Shown: in pieces, positions 56,629 to 64,000 of the stretch | How positions within the stretch are numbered: position 1 is the first letter of the stretch | How the letters are laid out: the number at the start of each line of letters is the position of its first letter | Assembly (NCBI GenBank): GCA_029893765.1 | Contig: JARXZD010000002.1 | Location: 1 to 64,000, forward strand | Origin: Bacilli bacterium PM5-9 | GTDB lineage: Bacteria; Bacillota_I; Bacilli_A; JAJDGJ01 | Direction of reading: 5' to 3' | Length of the DNA: 64,000 nucleotides | The notes under the pieces: generated by a model | The model's database searches: none | Told to the model about the DNA's origin: nothing | What the model saw: only the letters and a program-made list of their open reading frames with translations | Position numbers and translations under genes: made by a program

Positions 56629-56956
56629 ATGATTCAATTCCTACAACATTAACATTTACTTTATTCAATTTAAAATCTGTTATATGCTCAATCATCATTT
56701 TTATATCATCTTGTAATGCTTTCACAAGTTTTTTAATATCTTTTCCAAACTTAACATTTACATCAATTGAAACATCAACCATATTATTTTTTACAAACTC
56801 AACATTAATTGATTTATCATTTTTTAATTTCAAATATGATGATTTATCAACAAATAAATCTTTATTTTCCATAATTACTTGTTGAACAATTTTATAAAAT
56901 ACAACTTTTGAAATAACAGCTCTATCATCTAAATTACTTTTAATTGATTTACTCAT
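56627..56956 (-). CDS. Asp23/Gls24 family protein
   Basis: A 109-residue cytosolic protein of the Asp23/Gls24 (DUF322) family, corresponding in position to B. subtilis YqhY between efp and nusB. YqhY relatives are linked to acetyl-CoA carboxylase regulation or cell-envelope stress. The conserved strand pattern NVEFVKNNMVDVSIDVNVKFG and the final helix-strand KLNKVNVNVVGIE are visible. AAGGGGAT Shine-Dalgarno. The usual accB/accC genes are not adjacent. Confidence 0.85.
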   Translation of the reverse strand: MSKSIKSNLDDRAVISKVVFYKIVQQVIMENKDLFVDKSSYLKLKNDKSINVEFVKNNMVDVSIDVNVKFGKDIKKLVKALQDDIKMMIEHITDFKLNKVNVNVVGIES

Positions 56957-56973
56957 AATTAATCCCCTTTTAA

Positions 56974-57531
56974 TTAAGCTCTTGAAATATATTTTCCATC
57001 ACTTGTATTTACGATTACTTTTTCTCCTGCTTCAATGAATAATGGAACTTTAATATTATATCCAGTTTCTAATGTAGCATTTTTTGTTGCATTAGTTGCA
57101 GTATCACCTTTAATACCAGGTTCACATTCAACTATTTCTAATTCAACTGAATTTGGTAAAGAAACTCCTAAGATTTCACCCTCATATCTTGTTACTTCAA
57201 CAACATCGTTTTCTTTTAAGAAATTCATTTCCCATTTAATTCCATCTTTTGGAATAGAAATTTGATCATACGTATTATTATCCATAAATACTAAACCTTC
57301 ACCATCATCATACAAATATTGCATCTTATCTTTATCAATATGAGCTTTCTCTACTTTAATACCAGCATTGAATGTATGGTCAATAGTTGCACCTGTTCTT
57401 AAATTTTTTAATTTTGATCTAACAAATGCACTACCTTTACCTGGTTTCACATGTTGAAACTCTAATACTGTAAAAATATTATTATCTAATTTAATTGTAA
57501 TTCCTGTTTTAAAATCATTTACACTTACCAT
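56974..57531 (-). CDS. efp: Elongation factor P
   Basis: Three-domain tRNA-mimic of 185 residues that relieves ribosome stalling at polyproline. The domain I loop is [10 protein letters not shown] with Lys32 at the tip, the residue that is 5-aminopentanolylated in B. subtilis. OB-fold domains II and III follow, with [18 protein letters not shown] and the C-terminal [13 protein letters not shown]. It lies 5 bp after pepP; this pairing is widely conserved. No modification enzyme is in the window. Confidence 0.97.
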   Translation of the reverse strand: MVSVNDFKTGITIKLDNNIFTVLEFQHVKPGKGSAFVRSKLKNLRTGATIDHTFNAGIKVEKAHIDKDKMQYLYDDGEGLVFMDNNTYDQISIPKDGIKWEMNFLKENDVVEVTRYEGEILGVSLPNSVELEIVECEPGIKGDTATNATKNATLETGYNIKVPLFIEAGEKVIVNTSDGKYISRA

Positions 57532-57536
57532 ATTGT

Positions 57537-58595
57537 TTATCTCCCATCAATTTTTATTAATTCTTTACTAGATTTATTAATTATTTCACATCCATTATCT
57601 TTAACAATAACATCATCTTCAATTCTAATGCCACCAAGTCCAGGAATATAAATTCCAGGCTCTACAGTAATAACATTTCCTGTTTTTAAAACATCAGTAC
57701 TAGATGAGTTTATATAAGGCATTTCATGAACTTCTAATCCAATTGAATGTCCTAATCCATGTTCAAAATAATCACCATATCCTTGTTCTGTGATATAATC
57801 ACGAGCAATTTTATCAATATTACAAGCTTTCTCGCCCGCTTTTATTGCACTAATTGCTTTTTCTTGAGCAGTTTTAACGATATTATAAATCGTTACTAAC
57901 TGTTCATTAGGTGCATTTCCAACTACAAAGCTTCTTGTCATATCGCTTGTATAACCATTATAAAAGACACCAAAATCTATTGTGATAAAATCATTTTCTT
58001 CAATTAATTTATCGCTTGCTACTCCATGAGGCATACTTCCTCTTTTACCACTTGCAATAATTGTATCAAATGATAATCCTGAAGAGCCATTTTCCAAAAT
58101 AAATTTTTGTAGTTCAATGTTTACTTCTTTTTCACTCATACCAATTTTAATATAACTTAATAAATGTGAATAAGCCATATCTGTAATTTCACAAGCTTTT
58201 TTTATTAATGATAATTCATTTTCAGTTTTAACTGTTCTTACTTGATTAAGAGTAATTGCTTTTAAATTACAATTTAGTGACTCACTAAAATCGTTATACT
58301 CACTAACAACCATTCTCTCACTTTCAAATCCAATAATCTCAATCTTATTTTTAAGAAGAATATCATTAATCTTTTGAAATAAATCAACTTTTTTATAAAG
58401 TACAACTTCATAATTATCACATTGATTTAATGCTTGTTCATAGTATCTTGAATCAACAAAAATAAAATTTTTATTTTTTAAAATTAAAACAATTGCGCTT
58501 GTTCCTGTAAACTTAGCAAGATACCTAATATTTATTGGTGAAGTAATAATAATGCCATCTAAAGCTTCTTTATTAATAACATCGTAAACATTCAT
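57537..58595 (-). CDS. pepP: Xaa-Pro peptidase (M24B family)
   Basis: Cytosolic metallopeptidase of 352 residues releasing N-terminal residues before proline. It has an N-terminal creatinase-like domain (1-125) and a pita-bread catalytic domain. Metal ligands are the Asp residues in [19 protein letters not shown], His in [15 protein letters not shown], and Glu in VEPGIYIPG and GIRIEDDV. It corresponds to B. subtilis YqhT next to efp. GGGTGAT Shine-Dalgarno and its own promoter at 58612-58640. Confidence 0.95.
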   Translation of the reverse strand: MNVYDVINKEALDGIIITSPINIRYLAKFTGTSAIVLILKNKNFIFVDSRYYEQALNQCDNYEVVLYKKVDLFQKINDILLKNKIEIIGFESERMVVSEYNDFSESLNCNLKAITLNQVRTVKTENELSLIKKACEITDMAYSHLLSYIKIGMSEKEVNIELQKFILENGSSGLSFDTIIASGKRGSMPHGVASDKLIEENDFITIDFGVFYNGYTSDMTRSFVVGNAPNEQLVTIYNIVKTAQEKAISAIKAGEKACNIDKIARDYITEQGYGDYFEHGLGHSIGLEVHEMPYINSSSTDVLKTGNVITVEPGIYIPGLGGIRIEDDVIVKDNGCEIINKSSKELIKIDGR

Positions 58596-58611
58596 TTTAT
58601 CACCCTAAAAT

Positions 58612-58640
58612 ATTATATCATAATTTTTATTTTGTTTAAA
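58612..58640 (-). promoter_or_regulatory. Promoter of pepP-efp-asp23
   Basis: On the minus strand, TTTAAA, 17 bp, TATAAT, with TGA directly before the -10 (extended -10). This makes pepP independent of the tiny transcription unit upstream. Confidence 0.65.
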
Positions 58641-58675
58641 ATACTATTTTATATATAATGAAAAATATTATCTTT

Positions 58676-58695
58676 CTTTCATTGCAAAATGAAAG
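58676..58695. repeat. Perfect 8-bp inverted repeat between the micro-ORF and pepP
   Basis: CTTTCATT, four-base spacer GCAA, AATGAAAG. No T-run follows on either strand, so it is not a typical terminator. It is a candidate operator or RNA hairpin in the pepP upstream region. Confidence 0.5.
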
Positions 58696-58723
58696 TTAAT
58701 TGTATATTTAATTATTTTTAAAA

Positions 58724-58751
58724 TAAAAAAGCAACTACAATACAGTTGCCT
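58724..58751 (-). terminator. Terminator of the micro-ORF transcription unit
   Basis: On the minus strand, GCAACT (58749-58744), loop GTATTGT, AGTTGC (58736-58731), then TTTTTTATTTT. The stem starts at the last base of the micro-ORF stop codon. Confidence 0.87.
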
Positions 58752-58776
58752 AAAATTCAGTTCCACCTATATTCAC
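58750..58776 (-). CDS. Eight-codon micro-ORF (MNIGGTEF) in its own transcription unit
   Basis: GTG AAT ATA GGT GGA ACT GAA TTT TAG on the minus strand. The Shine-Dalgarno AAGGAGGTAA (58790-58781) is the best in the window and is 7 nt from GTG. A full promoter (58801-58829) and an intrinsic terminator (58724-58751) bracket it, giving a transcript of about 70 nt with nothing else in it. It lies between the comG operon's last gene and pepP. It may encode a leader or signal peptide, or be a small RNA whose Shine-Dalgarno has another use. No known family is recognised. Confidence 0.5.
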   Translation of the reverse strand: MNIGGTEF

Positions 58777-58800
58777 AAAATTACCTCCTTTATTTATCTA

Positions 58801-58829
58801 ATTATAACAGTATAAGTCATATTTAACAA
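58801..58829 (-). promoter_or_regulatory. Promoter of the micro-ORF unit
   Basis: On the minus strand, TTGTTA (58829-58824), 17 bp, TATAAT (58806-58801), starting 9 bp after the upstream gene's stop codon. The expected start is near 58794. Confidence 0.78.
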
Positions 58830-58837
58830 GTTAATTA

Positions 58838-59851
58838 TTAACATATAGTATCTCCACGCTCCTGATTAATTTTTTGAATTTCTTTATTATGTTTTATTTT
58901 ATTCCTTTGAAGTTTATTATTAATTTTATTTTTTTTGAAATTGCGCTTATCTTTTTCAATTTTTATTTTTTTATCCAACAAAGCAATATTGGAATATAGA
59001 TTATTCCCACTATCTATTCCCTTTAAAATAGATGCCATTAAGAATATATAATTTTGTTTTACAAAGTAATTAAATGGATTATAAATTAAATCAGTTATTT
59101 TTTCAAGGTCAATTAAATTAAACATAACAAAGTGTGAAATGCACTCTAAATCATTAAATGTGTCGGCATATATTTCTTTAGATGCAGACAATATATTGTT
59201 AATTATTTCATTTCTATAAGATTGCAATTTCTTTTTATCAATTTCATTTAAACTATCAATTTCATCAATAGTTGGCATATTATATAATGGTTCCATATGT
59301 TTTTGATAATGCACATTATAATTTACAGACTCTGACAATCTAGGTTTAGTAAATAAATGCTTTTTTATTTTTTCAAAATCACCAAAGTAATCACTATGTG
59401 CTTTATAAATATCATCATATGTAAGTTTTAATTCGCCTAAAATATCTTTAAAAGATTCAATATCACACAATCTCATTTCAGTTTTACTAACTCTTTTTTT
59501 TAGTTCGACAAGCTTATCAGTTATTATCATATTTTCACTATGAAATGAATTCCAATACATATTTGGCATATGTTCTTTAAACTTAAAAATAAACTCATTT
59601 GTAAATTGTGCCTTTTTTATAATAATATCAGTTTTTTGATTTTTGTTATTTTGTTGATTCACAACTAATATACCTAATAATGATATTAAAACACTTGATG
59701 AAGTTATTTTATACTCCATATTTAAAGTCGCAATAAACATAACATACACTACAATAAAAATTATTAAAAAAATTGCAAATGTATACATAAAATTTTGTTT
59801 AATATATTGAATATATGTATAAAATTTTATTTTCAAATTATTTACAAACAT
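58838..59851 (-). CDS. Unrecognised membrane protein at the end of the comG operon
   Basis: A 337-residue protein with two N-terminal hydrophobic segments (about 20-45 and 50-68), the rest cytosolic, helical and charged. The C-terminal 45 residues are a very basic Lys/Asn/Arg-rich helix (KKIKIEKDKRNFKKNKINN). No family or catalytic motif is recognised. ATG 59851 follows GGGGGAAT. It begins 23 bp after the comGG stop on the same strand and is probably cotranscribed with it. It is unlike any B. subtilis comG gene. Confidence 0.7.
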   Translation of the reverse strand: MFVNNLKIKFYTYIQYIKQNFMYTFAIFLIIFIVVYVMFIATLNMEYKITSSSVLISLLGILVVNQQNNKNQKTDIIIKKAQFTNEFIFKFKEHMPNMYWNSFHSENMIITDKLVELKKRVSKTEMRLCDIESFKDILGELKLTYDDIYKAHSDYFGDFEKIKKHLFTKPRLSESVNYNVHYQKHMEPLYNMPTIDEIDSLNEIDKKKLQSYRNEIINNILSASKEIYADTFNDLECISHFVMFNLIDLEKITDLIYNPFNYFVKQNYIFLMASILKGIDSGNNLYSNIALLDKKIKIEKDKRNFKKNKINNKLQRNKIKHNKEIQKINQERGDTIC

Positions 59852-59874
59852 AAATTCCCCCAAAAAAATTAAAT

Positions 59875-60249
59875 CTATACAATTTCATTAATAACACTAA
59901 CATTATTAAACTCAATTATTTTTTCACAAACATTATCATAAATAATATTATATTCATAAATATCACTATAAACACTCAGCTTAATTGTATAGTGAATATC
60001 ATCATTTACCACCTTTATAATACTTTTATAACTAACAATACCATTACTATAATTAACATTTTTATAATCATCATATATATTCTTAACAATAGCATTCTCA
60101 ATTAAAAACAAGTTATATTTATTGTTATTAAATTTATAGTAATGATAGTTCTCTAATAAAATTGATTTAGAAATAATAGCTAAAAATAGAAACAATAAAC
60201 AAATATATATACCAAGTAAAGTAATTGTACCTTTTTTATTCTTTATCAT
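59875..60249 (-). CDS. comGG: ComGG-like minor pseudopilin
   Basis: A 124-residue protein with a short basic leader (IKNKKGTITLLGIYICLLFLFLAI) and a single N-terminal transmembrane helix, followed by a small extracytoplasmic domain. It lacks the strict GFxxxE prepilin motif (KKGTITLLG), as ComGG proteins often do. Assignment rests on position as the seventh gene of the comG order and on topology. It overlaps comGF by 14 nt. Confidence 0.7.
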   Translation of the reverse strand: MIKNKKGTITLLGIYICLLFLFLAIISKSILLENYHYYKFNNNKYNLFLIENAIVKNIYDDYKNVNYSNGIVSYKSIIKVVNDDIHYTIKLSVYSDIYEYNIIYDNVCEKIIEFNNVSVINEIV

Positions 60250-60625
60250 AAAAAATTATTTGTTTATAAAAATTATCTTTATAACTAAATTCAATTTCCA
60301 AGTTTTTACCATCAAAAATAAATCTTCCATTCTTTATTTTTTGCAGATAAGGCATATATCCTGGCGTTTCATAAACTTGATTTTTTTCTATCTTTACTCT
60401 AACATGATCAGCAAACTCTATTTCATTACTTTTAAAGTTAGTTACATTTTGGTATTTTATTAGTGATTTTCTTAAAATATCTAATGATTGATAAACTTTT
60501 ATACTATCATTATTTTTGTAATTTACACTCCTTAATAATATTGTTGAAAAAATTAAAATTAATAGTGTTGCAAGAATAAAATATATCAACATTTCTATTG
60601 CCATAAAGCCTTTTTTATTAAGCAA
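60236..60625 (-). CDS. comGF: ComGF-like competence pseudopilin
   Basis: A 129-residue protein. The prepilin leader LNKKGFMAIEML (cleavage after Gly, Glu at +5) is followed by a hydrophobic helix. The C-terminal region NGRFIFDGKNLEIEFSYKDNFYKQIIFYDKE fits ComGF (Pfam ComGF) strand patterns. The likely start is TTG at 60625, inside comGE. Part of the transformation pseudopilus. Confidence 0.8.
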   Translation of the reverse strand: MLNKKGFMAIEMLIYFILATLLILIFSTILLRSVNYKNNDSIKVYQSLDILRKSLIKYQNVTNFKSNEIEFADHVRVKIEKNQVYETPGYMPYLQKIKNGRFIFDGKNLEIEFSYKDNFYKQIIFYDKE

Positions 60626-60801
60626 TTTATATCACAACTTTCTATTTTTTGATATTTATTTTTTATCAAATTATCTATTTTATTTTCAATTTTTCTATTA
60701 TTATTCATTACACTTGTATTTAATGATAAGCTTGATATTATTATAAAACTAACAATAAAAAATACAATTAATGCTTCATACATCATAAAACCCTTATTCA
60801 A
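60595..60801 (-). CDS. comGE: ComGE-like minor pseudopilin
   Basis: A 68-residue protein with the prepilin motif NKGFMMYEALIVFFIVSFIIISS, where cleavage after Gly leaves Glu at +5, followed by a short tail containing two Cys (SCDINCL). It uses a TTG start after AAAGGGTGG and overlaps comGD by 8 nt and comGF by 31 nt. It is shorter than the B. subtilis protein. Confidence 0.75.
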   Translation of the reverse strand: MNKGFMMYEALIVFFIVSFIIISSLSLNTSVMNNNRKIENKIDNLIKNKYQKIESCDINCLIKKALWQ

Positions 60802-61210
60802 TTTTATACCACCCTTTTCCTAGATAAAAAATTAATTTCTTATATTTAATGCCATGTTTAAATAACAATGTATAACCTTGATTAAGATTACCATTCTTAT
60901 TAAAATATAATTCTTTGCTAGTTTCAAAATTTATTGTTTTAAAAGTATTTGTTTCAATATAACTATTTCTTTGAATGATTAAAGTATTTTGATTAAATTT
61001 AATATCTACAATGTTTTTTGAATTAAGTGCTAATTGCTTTGCTGCATTTAATTTTGTTTCTAATAATTTATCTTCACTTAAATAAAAATTAAAAACATTT
61101 GAATTATTATAGATAGATAAATTTGTTAATAAGATAACGCTAATTATCATAATCACAACAACTACCTCAATTAAAACAAAACCATTACTATTTAATTTTA
61201 GCTTGACCAT
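60794..61210 (-). CDS. comGD: ComGD-like minor pseudopilin
   Basis: A 138-residue type IV pilin-like protein. The leader SNGFVLIEVVVVIMIISVILL has the Gly-Phe cleavage site and Glu at +5. The soluble domain ends FYLGKGWYKIE. The ATG at 61210 lies within comGC (23-nt overlap); no strong Shine-Dalgarno, so translation is probably coupled. Confidence 0.82.
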   Translation of the reverse strand: MVKLKLNSNGFVLIEVVVVIMIISVILLTNLSIYNNSNVFNFYLSEDKLLETKLNAAKQLALNSKNIVDIKFNQNTLIIQRNSYIETNTFKTINFETSKELYFNKNGNLNQGYTLLFKHGIKYKKLIFYLGKGWYKIE

Positions 61211-61490
61211 TTTCAATTACGATACTTAAGTTATTTTTACATTTTGTTTGCTCATCTTTAATAAACCCCTCTTTAACTAAATCTGATGTTGAAGTTGGTA
61301 ATTTATTATGTTTTATTTCGTATAAATATATTTGTGAGTTAATTGTTTCTTTTAATGCCTCACATCCCTTTAAATTTATCATTTTTTGTTTTTCATTAAT
61401 ATTTGGAATTATTAAAAGTAATAGTAATGCAATAATACTGATGACAATAATCATCTCGATCATCGTAAAACCTTTCTTGTTTTTAAGCAT
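61188..61490 (-). CDS. comGC: Major competence pseudopilin ComGC
   Basis: A 100-residue major pilin-like subunit. KNKKGFTMIEMIIVISIIALLLLLIIPN carries the prepilin peptidase motif (Gly|Phe, Glu +5) and polymerisation helix. The soluble part has two Cys (KGCEAL and TKCKNN) that could form a disulfide, and NKLPTSTSDLVKEGFIK matches ComGC well. ATG 61490 follows GGGGGAGAT. Confidence 0.93.
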   Translation of the reverse strand: MLKNKKGFTMIEMIIVISIIALLLLLIIPNINEKQKMINLKGCEALKETINSQIYLYEIKHNKLPTSTSDLVKEGFIKDEQTKCKNNLSIVIENGQAKIK

Positions 61491-61507
61491 AATTATCTCC
61501 CCCTTTT

Positions 61508-62503
61508 TTATAAAGTAGCACTCATATTTAAAACAGGCAGCATAATTAATAAATACATTAAAATTAATAATACACCAATAAAACTAACAATAATTGGAAC
61601 AAATACTGCAAGAAATACTTTGATTTTTTTCTTTAAAATATCAATTTTCAGCTCAAAATAATCATCTAATAAAAGTGACATCTCCTTTGAATTATTAGCA
61701 AGCAATAATGTTTGCTTTAAATCGTTTTGTAATAAGTTACTAGAATTAATTACCATAAAAACATGATCACCTTTTTTTAACCTTATAATTATAGTTTCAC
61801 ATAAAAATTTTACAAAAATATTATTTGTTTGTTTTTTTAAGGTGAAAATACTATCACTAGATAAAGGTACATTCTTTATTATCTCTTTTAAATATAAAGC
61901 AAACATAAAAGTTGAGTAATATTTTATAGCAAAACTTACAAATGGTATTTTTATAAATATACTAATATATTTTATAAAATTACTTTTTATAAGTTTTATT
62001 GATATGAAGTAAATAACGATAAGTAAAATAATAAAAATTGATATATAAAGAGGAACAAACTTCAAGAAAAAGATAATATAATTATAATCATTAACTGCAC
62101 TTGGATTAAGCATAATAAGTTGTGGAACAATATATTGTGAAATAAAAAGTAAAGCAAAAGATGTCATTACAATTAAAATTACTGGATATACTAATGATGA
62201 AACAATTTCTTTTTTTATTTGTTGTTTTTCTTTAGAGATTGCTATTGATTTTTCAATCGCATCACTTAAAGAATAATAATTATGATAAAAAATAATATAT
62301 TCGATAATCACTTTATTTTTTATGAGATTATTTAGTAATTCGATTAAAGATAAATTTTGTTTAAGCTTTTCTTTAATATCGTAATTCATTTTTTTATCAA
62401 TTAAATTAAATTGTAATAATGTATCTAAAATTTTATTTAGTGAATAGCCCTGTCTATAAGTGCTTGCAACAAGTTTAAGAACAATATCTTCATTTACCTT
62501 CAT
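61508..62503 (-). CDS. comGB: ComGB, inner-membrane platform protein of the competence pilus
   Basis: Type II secretion GspF-like polytopic protein of 331 residues with three or four transmembrane helices, including SSLVYPVILIVMTSFALLF and a final helix near the C-terminus. It anchors the ComGA ATPase for pseudopilus assembly. ATG 62503 is preferred over TTG 62512, which would sit against the AAAGGAAG Shine-Dalgarno. It overlaps comGA by 14 nt. Confidence 0.88.
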   Translation of the reverse strand: MKVNEDIVLKLVASTYRQGYSLNKILDTLLQFNLIDKKMNYDIKEKLKQNLSLIELLNNLIKNKVIIEYIIFYHNYYSLSDAIEKSIAISKEKQQIKKEIVSSLVYPVILIVMTSFALLFISQYIVPQLIMLNPSAVNDYNYIIFFLKFVPLYISIFIILLIVIYFISIKLIKSNFIKYISIFIKIPFVSFAIKYYSTFMFALYLKEIIKNVPLSSDSIFTLKKQTNNIFVKFLCETIIIRLKKGDHVFMVINSSNLLQNDLKQTLLLANNSKEMSLLLDDYFELKIDILKKKIKVFLAVFVPIIVSFIGVLLILMYLLIMLPVLNMSATL

Positions 62504-63455
62504 AAAAGTCAACTTCCTTTTTTAAAGCATTTCTATAATCAATTATTTTATTATAATTAATACTTTTATCATTCAAATAATCTATAACCTGCTCATTATT
62601 TATAAACTCATAAATACAAAAAGGCTCTTTTGCACTAGTGTAAAATAATTCTTGATATGAAATTAATTTTAAACAAGCCTTTAAATCACTATTTGATATT
62701 TTTAATTCGCATAATCTATTAATTGCGAATACAGCACTCATTGCATGCATGCTTGTTATAACTAAATGACCACTTAACGCTGCTTGAATAGCAAGTTTTA
62801 AGTCACTTTCATCACGAATTTCACCGATTACAATAACATCTGGATCATGTCTTAACACTTGTTTTAAAACATCAAAATAAGTAATTATCTCACTATTAAC
62901 ACTTATTTGAAGAATATCATTAATCTCTCTTTCAATAGGTTCTTCTAAAGTAATAATTTTTTTGTTTGATACCATTTTTATTGCTTCAATTATGGCATAA
63001 AGAGTTGTTGTTTTGCCAGAACCAGTCTTACCAGAAAAAATTATCAAACCATTTTTATATGATAATATTTCTTTTAATTGATAATAATTATTATTTATAA
63101 TACTTAAGTTTTCTATTAATATAAGTTTATGATTATTTAATATTCTAATTACAATCCCTTTAGAGTATTGAGCGAAAACCACACTAACTCTTAAAGAAAT
63201 TTCTCTATTATTAAATAGGTACTTAATTATCCCAGTATGTAATGTTTGATTATCAACAACATCTAAATTTGCCTTAAAAACAATATAATTAATTAACTTA
63301 TTTGCATTACTACTAGTTAGTTTTGCTTTTTGAATAACTTTCCCATTTATTCTATACGATATTAAACAATATTTATTATTTTCAAATTCAATATGAATAT
63401 CACTAGCATTTTCTTTTAAAGCATTATCTATTAAACTATTAAAAACATTTTCCAT
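62490..63455 (-). CDS. comGA: ComGA, traffic ATPase of the competence pilus
   Basis: GspE/PilB-type secretion ATPase of 321 residues. ASDIHIE near residue 18 is the N-terminal signature. Walker A SGKTGSGKTTTLYA spans about 141-154. The Asp box is followed by Walker B HDPDVIVIGEIRDESDL, and the His box ALSGHLVITSMHA is present. The zinc Cys4 domain of PilB is absent, as usual for ComGA. It is first in the operon, 35 bp after the comGA side of the sufB terminator. GGGGATT Shine-Dalgarno. ComK boxes were not seen. Confidence 0.95.
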   Translation of the reverse strand: MENVFNSLIDNALKENASDIHIEFENNKYCLISYRINGKVIQKAKLTSSNANKLINYIVFKANLDVVDNQTLHTGIIKYLFNNREISLRVSVVFAQYSKGIVIRILNNHKLILIENLSIINNNYYQLKEILSYKNGLIIFSGKTGSGKTTTLYAIIEAIKMVSNKKIITLEEPIEREINDILQISVNSEIITYFDVLKQVLRHDPDVIVIGEIRDESDLKLAIQAALSGHLVITSMHAMSAVFAINRLCELKISNSDLKACLKLISYQELFYTSAKEPFCIYEFINNEQVIDYLNDKSINYNKIIDYRNALKKEVDFYEGK

Positions 63456-63510
63456 TTAATCCCCTCAATTACATATTAAACAAAAAATTAAAAAAACCTA
63501 AAAAATTAAT

Positions 63511-63541
63511 AAAAAAAGATTGTTAAAAAAATTAACAATCC
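63511..63541 (-). terminator. Terminator of sufB
   Basis: On the minus strand, GATTGTTA, A/T loop, TAACAATC followed by seven T. Confidence 0.88.
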
Positions 63542-63554
63542 TTTATATATTAAA

Positions 63555-64000
63555 TTAACCAATTGAACCTTCCATTTCCATTTTTAATAGTTGATTAAGC
63601 TCAACAGCATATTCCATTGGCAATTCTCTTGTAAATGGCTCAATAAAGCCCATAATTATCATTTCAGTAGCTTGTTCGCTAGTAAGACCTCTACTCATTA
63701 AATAGAAAAGTTGTTCTTCACTTACTTTACTTACAGTAGCCTCATGTTCTATTGTTGATTGATTATTTTTTACAATATTTGATGGAATAGTATCAGATGT
63801 AGAAATATTATCTAACAACAAAGTATCACATTCAACTTTTGCTTTAGCATTCAACGCCTTTTCATTAAGCATTACTAAACCACGATAATTAACTTTACCA
63901 CCATTACGTGCAATAGATTTTGAAATAATATTGCTTGAAGTATTTTTTGCTAAATGAATCATTTTTGAACCAGCATCTAAATACATTCCCTTAGAAGCAA
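63555..64000 (-). CDS. sufB: Fe-S cluster assembly protein SufB, C-terminal part
   Basis: About 147 residues of the SufB scaffold, the gene continuing past the right edge. [33 protein letters not shown] and [17 protein letters not shown] are unmistakable for SufB. The protein works with SufC and SufD (or another SufB) to build [4Fe-4S] clusters, for which ispG, nth and the radical SAM protein in this window are clients. It ends with its own terminator, so sufB is the last gene of its suf operon. Confidence 0.96.
   Translation of the reverse strand, partial: ASKGMYLDAGSKMIHLAKNTSSNIISKSIARNGGKVNYRGLVMLNEKALNAKAKVECDTLLLDNISTSDTIPSNIVKNNQSTIEHEATVSKVSEEQLFYLMSRGLTSEQATEMIIMGFIEPFTRELPMEYAVELNQLLKMEMEGSIG

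Noticed and set aside
63456-63554. ComK boxes upstream of comGA
   Set aside because: No pair of AAAA-N5-TTTT half-sites with proper spacing is visible; the region is simply A/T-rich.

Overview
The window is a gene-dense, very AT-rich bacterial chromosome segment. Gene order and content are those of the Bacilli: hisS-aspS, rnc, gatCAB, ftsK-ymfF-ymfH, rnmV-rsmA-ispE, the comG operon, and pepP-efp-asp23-nusB-xseA-xseB-ispA-dxs-recN. TGG encodes Trp and TGA is read as stop (for example at the end of ftsK), so the standard bacterial code applies, not the Mycoplasma code. Low GC, short intergenic gaps, HrcA/CIRCE control of clpB, a Mollicutes-like GatA motif and many proteins with extra Lys/Asn point to an uncultured gut-type Bacillus near the RF39/Mollicutes branch. 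That placement is inference; no rRNA lies in the window.

Layout. 1-460: a 5'-truncated IS1182-type transposase and the start of a divergent gene. 462-9564 (+): a GNAT protein, then hisS-aspS-ynzC-ppiB-tkt, yneF, and citC-rdgB-trmL. 9611-18072: folD (-), CIRCE-controlled clpB (+), divergent ktrA/ktrB K+ uptake genes, dps, and a minus-strand pair (membrane hydrolase plus HAD protein). 18200-31880 (+): ftsK-ymfF-ymfH, rpmG, a metallo-hydrolase, a secreted esterase, and rnmV-rsmA-ispE-pdp-recG, interrupted by ispG (-). 31884-44874: corA (-), an unknown gene, a 425-bp gene-free stretch, rnc-ligA-gatC-gatA-gatB-rnjB, ygiQ (-), dnaD-nth and rpsU. 44925-49191 (+): an unknown gene, a CDF transporter, a WYL regulator, htrA, a small membrane protein and a thioredoxin-like protein. 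49223-64000 (-): nusB-xseA-xseB-ispA-dxs-recN-xerD, pepP-efp-asp23, comGA-GG plus an unknown membrane protein, and the C-terminal end of sufB.

Functional themes. Four isoprenoid genes (dxs, ispE, ispG, ispA) show a MEP pathway. GatCAB implies tRNA-dependent amidation. DNA repair and recombination are represented by ligA, recG, recN, nth, xseAB and a Xer recombinase. The comG operon encodes a competence pseudopilus. Many convergent gene pairs share bidirectional hairpin terminators that overlap stop codons.

The most unusual feature is a roughly 70-nt minus-strand transcription unit at 58724-58829, between the comG operon and pepP. It has a promoter with 17-bp spacing, an excellent Shine-Dalgarno, an eight-codon ORF (MNIGGTEF) and an immediate intrinsic terminator. 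It looks like a dedicated micropeptide gene or small RNA. Other points are an RNase J lacking metal ligands, a FolD lacking cyclohydrolase residues, and a hairpin-containing hisS leader that is not a T-box.
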